A stretch of DNA of 64,000 bases from CBDCUW01 sp965222745 (lineage in GTDB: Bacteria > Planctomycetota > Planctomycetia > Pirellulales > Pirellulaceae): positions 2,604,001 through 2,668,000 of the forward strand of contig CBDCUW010000004.1 of assembly GCA_965222745.1 (NCBI GenBank), in the 5' to 3' direction. Below the pieces are notes generated by a model that saw nothing but the letters and a program-made list of their open reading frames with translations, had not been told where the DNA came from and ran no database searches. This document shows positions 8,901 through 16,195 of the stretch, piece after piece. How positions within the stretch are numbered: position 1 is the stretch's first letter; each line of letters opens with the position of its first letter. Position numbers and translations under genes: made by a program.

Positions 8901-9017
8901 TTAATCCAATTCACGAATGAAGATGTTTTTCCAACGAACAACAGCGCCTGGCCACCAGCGATCTTTGCCAAGCCGCGTAGTCCAGGATACCATGCGGTCT
9001 GCGATGACATGATCGTG
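8901..9017 (-). pseudogene. DUF1080 C-terminal remnant
   Basis: Read on the minus strand, the frame ending at TAA 8901-8903 encodes DRWWPGAVVRWKNIFIRELD, the characteristic end of a DUF1080 domain; compare TRDRWAPGARCRWRNVQIRE in the neighbouring hydrolase. The frame is closed by an in-frame TGA at 9018-9020 after only 38 codons, with nothing recognisable upstream. A relic of a lost DUF1080 gene. Confidence 0.6.
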
Positions 9018-9179
9018 TCATCTTGAAAGTACCCCATCAAACAGATCGAGATGATGCGATTCGCGTTGTAATGGATGTGGCTGTCAACGATTGAGAATTA
9101 TAGCGCTCGTCCACCGGCACCATGAAAGGGAACATCGTTCAAGCCGTGTTGATGCTGAGAGTTTTAATCGCAATCAACC

Positions 9180-9350
9180 ATGACGGCCACGGCGAGCACC
9201 AGTCTGATCGCGGCAGAATTTGCCGATCTGTTTGACGGAAAAACGGTTGATGACTGGCAGCGCGAGTCCTACCGGGGGGAGCTTTCGGACGGCTGTGCGA
9301 ACACCGACCAGGGCGGCACGAGGCTCAGGTTATCGAGCGGACTCGTGTAG
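9180..9350 (+). pseudogene. DUF1080 N-terminal remnant
   Basis: The plus-strand frame from ATG 9180 encodes SLIAAEFADLFDGKTVDDWQ, the typical beginning of a mature DUF1080 protein after a signal peptide, and then ends prematurely at TAG 9348-9350. Another ATG at 9152 starts a plausible signal-peptide beginning (MLRVLIAIN) one frame away, suggesting a frameshift. It points towards the DUF1080 C-terminal relic on the opposite strand and overlaps the end of the next hydrolase gene by about 20 bp. Confidence 0.55.
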
Positions 9351-10727
9351 TTTTGCGGCTTGCGGGTTGACGCTTTTGAGGATGCTGGTCCATTGAGTGC
9401 GTGGCATTTCAAACGGATCGAGGAAGCCGTTTTCGTTGCGTGGGGAATCGCCTCGTTCGGCCGCGTCCCATTGTTCAAGGTAGCCGCAATGATGCCAGCC
9501 AATGTAGTAGGGGGTGGACATCATTCCTCGGAGCATCCCTTCGTAAAGGGAGGCGGCTTCTTCAATGGACTTCGCGCCGGTGCGGAATCCTTTCACGCCC
9601 CACTCTTGCTGATTGGGGCCTGCGTATCCAAAACAGCCATCGCCATTGAAAATTGGCTTTCCCGTTGCCTCGTAAATCATGTCCGACAGCTTCTTGTCCT
9701 TTTCCCACGGTCCATAAGCTTGAACGCAAACGACATCGACGTGCTCTTTGATCGCTGGCAACACAAAGTCGTAGTGCCACATCACCATGTTTTTGTCGCC
9801 AAGGATTAAGTGGTTCGGGTCGTGCCTGCGAAGGATCTTTTCGTGCATCGCATACCACTGCTTGGCGATGACCGGCATGAATGAAGCCATGTCCTTTTTT
9901 GCCGCGGCGACATCGTTTGGCTTCGTCCAGTCGACTTGTCGAGCCATTTCGGCCCATGAAACTCCGTACGTCGGGCTGATCGGCATGTCCCAGGTTTTCG
10001 CGGCAGCTTCCGCATTCGGATAGCGCGAAGCGAGGTGTTCCAGCCACCTCATCTTGCCAGGTGAAGACTCTCCCAGCGGCAGAATCGCATTGATCCACGG
10101 GTAAATCATCGTCGTGTTGTTTTGCTCCAACTGTTCGCCGCGACCCATGACCCAACTGGGCACGTCGGTATACAGATAGCCGATCAAGCGCGGTTGGTCT
10201 TTATGGAGCGTTGTGACCTGTTTAACGCGCGCTTCGACAAAACTGCGGAAGTCGGCGGAAAATACATCGGGCCTGGGGCCGCGCCCATGACGTTGCTGCC
10301 AACCGGCCAGCGGGGCGGTGTTCAATGAAGCGATGTAGTAGATCTGCTGTCGATACAGTCTGGGGTCGATCGCCGGATGCGTATGTTTGCCAAACGTGTT
10401 GAAGCCCAACTGCCGAGCCGTTTTGACTTGAGCGTCGATCCACTTTTTTGCGGCTTCACCATCGGTTTGGAAGTGGCCGCCGGCATCGACCATGTCGGCA
10501 CCGTACTTTTTCAGCGTGGCCGGCTTGTTGTACGGAGCCAACCACAGGTGCGGCTCGATGTGATTGACTCCGATACTAACGAACTTTTCACCTTCGGCGT
10601 TGACAAACCACCAGACGCCATCGATTTGTTCAACATGGATGTAGCCAGTCGCCTGCTGTGCAAGTGTGGTTGGCGCGGAGAGTGCAGCGAGAGAAAGTGC
10701 TAGCAGCAGAGGGAGGTAGTGTTTCAT
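9330..10727 (-). CDS. Secreted agarase-like (GH50-type) glycoside hydrolase
   Basis: A 465-residue exported enzyme starting at 10727 with the signal peptide MKHYLPLLLALSLAALSAPT. Conserved blocks are shared with its two neighbours: YIHVEQIDGVWWFVNAEGEK, FVSIGVNHIEPHLW, RLIGYLYTDVPSW and HLILGDKNM, ending in the barrel segment IFNGDGCFGYAGPN. The arrangement resembles GH-A clan agarases and related exo-enzymes. Likely catalytic acids are a Glu/Asp after the GYLYTD strand and an acidic residue near the last barrel strands, but I cannot assign them with certainty. It is the middle member of a three-gene same-strand series, 69 bp downstream of the next hydrolase, and is probably co-expressed with it. 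Confidence 0.85.
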   Translation of the reverse strand: MKHYLPLLLALSLAALSAPTTLAQQATGYIHVEQIDGVWWFVNAEGEKFVSIGVNHIEPHLWLAPYNKPATLKKYGADMVDAGGHFQTDGEAAKKWIDAQVKTARQLGFNTFGKHTHPAIDPRLYRQQIYYIASLNTAPLAGWQQRHGRGPRPDVFSADFRSFVEARVKQVTTLHKDQPRLIGYLYTDVPSWVMGRGEQLEQNNTTMIYPWINAILPLGESSPGKMRWLEHLASRYPNAEAAAKTWDMPISPTYGVSWAEMARQVDWTKPNDVAAAKKDMASFMPVIAKQWYAMHEKILRRHDPNHLILGDKNMVMWHYDFVLPAIKEHVDVVCVQAYGPWEKDKKLSDMIYEATGKPIFNGDGCFGYAGPNQQEWGVKGFRTGAKSIEEAASLYEGMLRGMMSTPYYIGWHHCGYLEQWDAAERGDSPRNENGFLDPFEMPRTQWTSILKSVNPQAAKLHESAR

Positions 10728-10796
10728 GGGTGGATTTGATTGAGAGTGGCGCGGTGATTGTTCCCGTCGCGGTTGGAAGAGCGGTGCTACAAAGGC

Positions 10797-12236
10797 CTAC
10801 TTTCGCGTTCTTCTGACACTGTGCTCTTTCCACTTGGCGAACAACGCTTCGTGAAGCCGACTCAGTTCTTCGGGCGAAGCAGGCTTCCTCGTATGCTCGT
10901 AGACCGAACGATTTAGATTCGTCACCGTATCGATCACTTTCTTTCTTGGCTGGCCGCTGAACGAATAGAAACCATTCTGATTGTTTTTTGCCAAGGTGTT
11001 GCCGCCTTGATCGTACATACAAGCACAGTATGTCACGCCCATCACCTGCGGATCCTTGAAGTGTCGCATCAGATTCGCTTCATATACCTCGGCCCGTGCA
11101 TCGTGTGACACCAATCCCGCATGCAGACTGCCCTTTCCGCCTGGGTAGTGGAATCCAAAGTACTCGTCGGAAAAGATGATTGGCAGATTCGTTGCGTTGC
11201 CGATTTCGTTGACCGAAATGAACTCGTTGACATGCTGCGGGGCGATCATATCCACGTAAGGTGCGGCCTTCTTCCACGAATCAATCGACAACGCCCATTC
11301 CTTGATGAATGACCCAAGAATCAGGTGGTTCGTGTCGAATCGCCTGATCGCAGAGTGGCCAAGCTTGTACAGCGAAACACACATGTGCGAAACGATTGCT
11401 TCAAAGTCTGCAAGCCTGCGTTCATCCAAGGACTTGCCGATGCGAGGATAATTGCGGCGTTCGTACTCTTTCTCGTAAGCCAGCTCATACGTCGACTTTA
11501 GTTCGGCCATGTCTTTCAACGAAGTGCCGTAGACTTCGTTGAACTTGGCCACGTCGCCCTTGTACCGCTCGATCAGCAGATCCGACAACACTTCGCGACC
11601 TGGACTTCCGGGCGGAAGGGAAAGGTGATGATTGACCCATTCGTCAGATTTGTTGAAGGCACCAAAACCATAGTAGTAACCCATGCACAGCGGATCGTCT
11701 TTGTAACGCGGGCACACCTCTGCTGCCCGGGAGCGAATGAGTTGCTCGTAGTCGGGATGAAAAATGTCTGGTAGCGTTTCGCCATCGACGAACTCCCACG
11801 GGTGCTTCAGCAAGATCACGCCGACCGCAAATGGAAAGTTCGCTTCGCGAAAGAGCGCCTCCGCTTTTTCGACGTTGACGAATCCATTCAAGTTTCGTTC
11901 GGGACTGGTTGCACTTCCCAAAGCACAGTTGAACCCCATCTGGCGAGCTTTCGCGAACGAACCTTTCAGCCAGGCGTCCGCATCGCCATCGTAAATATTT
12001 TGACAAGCGAGATCGCTTTCACCCGATAGCATGTGGCTCAGTGCAACGGCGAAGAACGCGTTGCCGTCAGGAGTGATGAACCAATTCCGCCCGTCGATCT
12101 GCTCGACGTGAAAGAAGCCCGTCGCTTTTCCTTGGATGGCGGTCGTGCCGCCGTACTTGTCGAGTTCTTGTGCGGTGGCGGTAATGGTGCAAAGCACCGC
12201 CAGGATCGTCAGCCAGCTGTAGATGAGACGCTGCAT
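10797..12236 (-). CDS. Secreted agarase-like (GH50-type) glycoside hydrolase
   Basis: A 479-residue protein. The start at 12236 gives the signal peptide MQRLIYSWLTILAVLCTITA; the frame stays open 36 codons upstream, and ATG 12251 is an alternative. The mature part begins GFFHVEQIDGRNWFITPDGN and FFAVALSHMLSGE, with later CMGYYYGFGAFN and HLILGSFIKEWAL matching the equivalent blocks of the next gene downstream. Length and motifs agree with a single catalytic barrel without extra binding domains. The three tandem paralogues probably arose by duplication and may attack different linkages of one polymer. The substrate is inferred only from family resemblance. Confidence 0.85.
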   Translation of the reverse strand: MQRLIYSWLTILAVLCTITATAQELDKYGGTTAIQGKATGFFHVEQIDGRNWFITPDGNAFFAVALSHMLSGESDLACQNIYDGDADAWLKGSFAKARQMGFNCALGSATSPERNLNGFVNVEKAEALFREANFPFAVGVILLKHPWEFVDGETLPDIFHPDYEQLIRSRAAEVCPRYKDDPLCMGYYYGFGAFNKSDEWVNHHLSLPPGSPGREVLSDLLIERYKGDVAKFNEVYGTSLKDMAELKSTYELAYEKEYERRNYPRIGKSLDERRLADFEAIVSHMCVSLYKLGHSAIRRFDTNHLILGSFIKEWALSIDSWKKAAPYVDMIAPQHVNEFISVNEIGNATNLPIIFSDEYFGFHYPGGKGSLHAGLVSHDARAEVYEANLMRHFKDPQVMGVTYCACMYDQGGNTLAKNNQNGFYSFSGQPRKKVIDTVTNLNRSVYEHTRKPASPEELSRLHEALFAKWKEHSVRRTRK

Positions 12237-12337
12237 GTATTTATTTCCCATGTGGTTGTGTGCAACTTTCGAGGGGGGGCGGATCGGAGAGCTTAGCGGA
12301 GTGATGGGTTGCTTTGTTTTGTCTTGCGGGGGGAAAC

Positions 12338-12436
12338 CTACCACTCGAATTTGCCGTTGCTGTTCGCGAACGCGCCCGATTCGATGCCACAGTGTTGCAG
12401 CATCGTCAGAAATCAGTTGCCTAGCGAATCATAAGT
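12338..12436 (-). pseudogene. C-terminal relic of a DUF1552/DUF1501-like protein
   Basis: The minus-strand frame reads TYDSLGN, an in-frame stop (12413-12415, probably a former Trp codon), then FLTMLQHCGIESGAFANSNG and a terminal stop at 12338. The LGNxFLTML...F..S.G pattern matches the C-terminal end seen in the intact DUF1552 proteins of this window (LANLHVTLLNKAGVDIERFA). Only about 33 codons survive. Confidence 0.45.
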
Positions 12437-12526
12437 GCGAAAATACCATGGGAATGTGCCGGAAACGAGGTTTGTAAACCAGGGACACGAAAATTCATCC
12501 TTGGGTTTACAAATAGCTGAATCTCG

Positions 12527-12633
12527 CCCTCTGGGAGAGTCGGGCGAGTCGGGCTCTCAGGCCCGGAGAGGGTGCAGAAGAAACAACCCCTCCCCGGCCG
12601 CTACGGCGTCCGACCCTCCCGAAAGCGGGAGGG
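12527..12633. repeat. 107-bp imperfect palindrome (MITE-like)
   Basis: The two halves are imperfect inverted copies: the left starts CCCTCTGGGAGAGTCGGGCG and the right, read on the minus strand, starts CCCTCCCGCTTTCGGGAGGG then TCGGACG. The right half contains a perfect 8-bp hairpin (12614-12621 with 12626-12633, loop AAAG). It abuts exactly the point where the LamG remnant loses its upstream part, suggesting insertion or recombination there. Confidence 0.55.
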
Positions 12634-12639
12634 TGGAGG

Positions 12640-12861
12640 ATACTTTGGCACAATGACAACAGTGTCGGCTCGTCGTCATTGAAAACCGGCGACTTCAAGC
12701 TCCGCTTCGGCGAGACAGAAATTGGAAACTGGGGCACACCGATGGAGCACAGCCCTCAAAAGATCCGCAACTTCAACGGCCAAATCGACGAGCTAACCCT
12801 GTTCGGCGACGCATTGTCGTCCGAAGAAATCCAATCCCTTTACACGTACGGCCGTCTTTGA
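12640..12861 (+). pseudogene. LamG/concanavalin-type lectin domain, C-terminal fragment
   Basis: A 73-codon frame with no initiation codon ends at TGA 12859-12861. It reads GETEIGNWGTPMEHSP, KIRNFNGQIDELTLFGDALS and SEEIQSLYTYGRL, the classic end of planctomycete LamG domains, often the C-terminus of FecR-LamG anti-sigma proteins. Everything upstream is replaced by the palindromic element at 12527-12633, so the gene is truncated. Confidence 0.6.
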
Positions 12862-12913
12862 GTCGAGAACGGGGAAAAGTTCGTCGTTTCCTATTCAACA
12901 TGCCTCCGTGTGC

Positions 12914-14467
12914 TTATTTGTCGCTACTGCGGACTTTGGCGAGTTGAGAACTCAGGCGTTTAACAACCTCAGGATGTTCATTCCACACGTTCTTCGTTTC
13001 TGACGGGTCGTCGTCCAGGTTGTAGAGCTGTCCAGTCGGGCCGCCGACTTTCTTCGGGTCAAGTTCTTTCGGGAATGTGAAACCTCCGGAGCCGCGCTGA
13101 GGGATCATCTTCCACGGTCCTGAGCGAATGGCAAACGTTCCCCACAGCGAATGATGGACGGCAAACTTGCGAACTCGCGTCGTGGGTTTGGCATTGCGGA
13201 AAGCGTCGAGCGCACTCCGGCTGTCGGGGCCGGCACCCGCTGGCACAGTGACTCCCATCAATTCGGCGCAGGTGGCAATGATATCCGTCAGTTCGATCAG
13301 TTCGCTGCTGGTTTGCCCAGCGGGAGTTTGCCCTGGCCAGCGAACGACGAAGGGAACGCGATGACCACCTTCCCAAATATCGGCTTTCGTGCCTCGCAAA
13401 TGAGCGTTGCCTTGGTGACCGAATTGCTTCATGTACGCTCCACGGCTTCGCTCTTTGTAGTACTTGACGTCGTCCGCTTCCTGCGGCCGCCAATAATGGT
13501 ACAGGCCTCCGTTGTCGGACGTGAAAATGATCATGGTGTTCTCGGCTTGTCCTGTCCGATCAAGTGTTTCCAGGACAGCACCGACAAAGGCATCCGTTTC
13601 GACGACGAAATCGCCGTACTCTCCCGCGTCGCTTGTGCCGCGGTATTCGGCATTTGGAATCACTGGCAGGTGTGGAGATGTCAGCGGCGCGTACAGGAAA
13701 AACGGTTCTGACGGATCGCGGGCAGCACGCTCAAGATAAGCGACCGCTTCGCCGGTCAGTCGTGGCATCACGGCGGCGATCGTGAAGTCGGGAGATCGCA
13801 CTCCTTCATCAATCGTGATGAATTCGTTGCGAATGCGCGGCTGCTTCAGCACAGGCAAACGAATCGGTCGATCGTCGCGAATGAAGCAAAAGGGGGACAT
13901 GTTCAGCGATGCCGAGATTCCAAAGAATGTATCGAATCCACGATCGACGGGGCCGCCTTTGACCGGTTGGGTGTAATCAACATTCGCTCCGCTGCGCGGC
14001 GGACTGCGGCGATCGATCGGTACAGCCGGAACGCCTTGGCCTTCTTTGTCAGTCCACTGCATTCCCAGATGCCATTTGCCGATGCAGCCTGTCGCATAGC
14101 CGTGTTGCTTCAACAGACTGGCAACGGTCACCTGACCCTCATCAATCAGTGGCGGATCGAACCCGTCGAGTACTCGATATTTGAGCCGCGTGCGCCACGA
14201 GTAGCGGCCTGTCAGTAGACCGTAGCGAGTCGGAGTGCAAACAGCGGAAGGCGTATGCGCGTCGGTGAAACGCATCCCCTCGGCGGCAAGCCGATCGACG
14301 TGTCGTGTTTTGATCTTTGAGTTCGCGTTGTAACAACTGATATCGCCGTAGCCGAGGTCATCGGCCAGGATGACGATGATGTTTGGGTTTCGGGCGTCCG
14401 TTGGAACATCGCCGGCGGAAAGACCAACCAGGAGAAAAACAACGATCTTCAAGTGACGTGAACACAT
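12914..14467 (-). CDS. Secreted Cys-type sulfatase
   Basis: A 517-residue sulfatase with an N-terminal export signal (LKIVVFLLVGLSAGD). Metal-binding Asp36-Asp37 lie in ILADDLGYGD, and Cys77-Thr-Pro-Thr-Arg81 is the formylglycine site. IGKWHLGMQW and TSDNGG are further conserved blocks. It resembles arylsulfatase A and N-acetylgalactosamine-6-sulfatase type enzymes. It is divergently transcribed from the next sulfatase across 138 bp. A role in desulfating the polymer attacked by the neighbouring hydrolases is inferred from proximity. Confidence 0.93.
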   Translation of the reverse strand: MCSRHLKIVVFLLVGLSAGDVPTDARNPNIIVILADDLGYGDISCYNANSKIKTRHVDRLAAEGMRFTDAHTPSAVCTPTRYGLLTGRYSWRTRLKYRVLDGFDPPLIDEGQVTVASLLKQHGYATGCIGKWHLGMQWTDKEGQGVPAVPIDRRSPPRSGANVDYTQPVKGGPVDRGFDTFFGISASLNMSPFCFIRDDRPIRLPVLKQPRIRNEFITIDEGVRSPDFTIAAVMPRLTGEAVAYLERAARDPSEPFFLYAPLTSPHLPVIPNAEYRGTSDAGEYGDFVVETDAFVGAVLETLDRTGQAENTMIIFTSDNGGLYHYWRPQEADDVKYYKERSRGAYMKQFGHQGNAHLRGTKADIWEGGHRVPFVVRWPGQTPAGQTSSELIELTDIIATCAELMGVTVPAGAGPDSRSALDAFRNAKPTTRVRKFAVHHSLWGTFAIRSGPWKMIPQRGSGGFTFPKELDPKKVGGPTGQLYNLDDDPSETKNVWNEHPEVVKRLSSQLAKVRSSDK

Positions 14468-14605
14468 CTCAGTTGATCCTATGCTGAAGTCGGATTTCGC
14501 AGCCGGTATGATATCCGCTGAGCAACGTGCACATCATGCAACGATCGACCTGTAGACCGGTTTCGACGTTCCTGCTGCCACAACCATCACGATGACTGAT
14601 CAAAA

Positions 14606-16081
14606 ATGACAAAACGTGCGATCGCTATTACCGTCTGTTTGTTCGCGATGTTGGCCACCTTGGGGTCGTGCGCCACCGCGGCTGACAGGCCCAACGTTGT
14701 CTTCATACTCACCGACAACCACGGTGCGTGGACGTTGGGTTGTTACGGCAACAAAGACATTCGTACTCCCAACATCGATCGTCTCGCCGCGGATGGCATG
14801 CTGTTTGAGCGAGCGATGAGCAGCAATCCCGTCTGTTCGCCAACGCGCGCTACCTACCTGACGGGGCTCATGCCGTCTCAGCACGGATTGCACTCCTTCC
14901 TCGACAACAAATACATGATGGGAGAAGAGGCATACTACTCACTGGAGGAGTTTGAAACGCTACCCGAGATTCTGCATTCCGAAGGCTATGTCTGTGGTTT
15001 GAGCGGGAAGTGGCATCTGGGCGCCAATTTGACGCCGCAGGACGGGTTTTCTTACTGGGCAACGATGGTCCGTGGCAGCACATCCAACATGTACGAGGAC
15101 CCGGTGATCCTGGGTGGCAAGGTGGTCAAGACGCCGAAGTACATGACCGACCTGTGGACGGATCATGCCGTCAATTTTATCGAGCAGAACAAAGACAACA
15201 CAAAACCTTTTTTTCTCTATCTGGCGTACAACGGTCCGTACTGCTTGGGACCGATGCTGACTCGAGAAGCAAAGAACCGCCACGCGGAATACTACGCCGA
15301 CAAGCTGTTGCCATCGTTTCCCCGCGACACAATTCATCCCTGGCAATACAGCAACCGGAACTACCACAACAACATTGTCAGCATTCGTCGAGTCGCGGCG
15401 GAAGTGAGCGGAGTGGATGATGGAGTCGGCACAGTCCTCGACACCCTGAAAAAGCTCGGCCTGTCCGAAAATACCATCGTTGTCTTCGCTGGGGATCAAG
15501 GTTGGATGGGAGGGCAGAACGGCTTCTTTGGCATGGGGGATCACACACGTCCGATGGGCGCTCACGACCTCATGATGCAAGTGCCGCTGATTGTGTCGCA
15601 CCCAACAGAAATTGCCCCTGGCAGAACAGACATCATGGTCAGCAACACCGACTTTCTGCCCAGCCTGCTGGACTACATGGGCCTTGGTCATCGCATCCCA
15701 AACCGCGACAACCAAAAACTATCCGGCCATTCGTACGCCGATGTCTTGCGTGGCAAGTCGATTCAGTGGGAAACGGCCATGTATTACGAGATGGAAGGCT
15801 GCCGCTGCATTCGCACGGAGCACTGGAAATACGTCGCCCGCCGCTCGCCCGCCGGGCCAGGCGAGTTGTACGATATGCAAGCCGACCCGCACGAACGTTT
15901 CAATCTGTTCGGTCAGTCACAACACGCCGAGACGCAAAAGAAACTCGCGGCTCAACTGGATGCCTGGTTCGAGGACTATGCCAATCCCGAATACGACATC
16001 TGGAAAGGTGGCCGATCCAAAGCCAGGCGGCATTACGCACCGAAGGGACACCCGGACTATCGACCTCTGCGCAAGTTCTGA
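14606..16081 (+). CDS. Secreted Cys-type sulfatase, possible lipoprotein
   Basis: A 491-residue sulfatase. The signal peptide ends in a lipobox-like LATLGSC (Cys22), so the protein may be lipid-anchored. The metal site is written TDNHG (Asp37-Asn38) instead of the usual DD, and the formylglycine motif is Cys77-Ser-Pro-Thr-Arg81; SGKWHLG and FAGDQGWMGGQNG follow. The C-terminus is very basic (KAGGRSKARRHYAPKG-like region). It is divergent from the preceding sulfatase and converges on the PQQ-propeller gene, with 114 bp between the stops. Substrate unknown. Confidence 0.92.
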   Translation: MTKRAIAITVCLFAMLATLGSCATAADRPNVVFILTDNHGAWTLGCYGNKDIRTPNIDRLAADGMLFERAMSSNPVCSPTRATYLTGLMPSQHGLHSFLDNKYMMGEEAYYSLEEFETLPEILHSEGYVCGLSGKWHLGANLTPQDGFSYWATMVRGSTSNMYEDPVILGGKVVKTPKYMTDLWTDHAVNFIEQNKDNTKPFFLYLAYNGPYCLGPMLTREAKNRHAEYYADKLLPSFPRDTIHPWQYSNRNYHNNIVSIRRVAAEVSGVDDGVGTVLDTLKKLGLSENTIVVFAGDQGWMGGQNGFFGMGDHTRPMGAHDLMMQVPLIVSHPTEIAPGRTDIMVSNTDFLPSLLDYMGLGHRIPNRDNQKLSGHSYADVLRGKSIQWETAMYYEMEGCRCIRTEHWKYVARRSPAGPGELYDMQADPHERFNLFGQSQHAETQKKLAAQLDAWFEDYANPEYDIWKGGRSKARRHYAPKGHPDYRPLRKF

Positions 16082-16195
16082 TTTCCGGTGATACTCAGGG
16101 ATCCGATGTCGAATCAGGCCATCGCCTGCCGAAGAATACGCGATATTCTGGAATCCAGCGGCAGATTGGTCGAGTGTTTGAAAGGCGGAAGCCCG

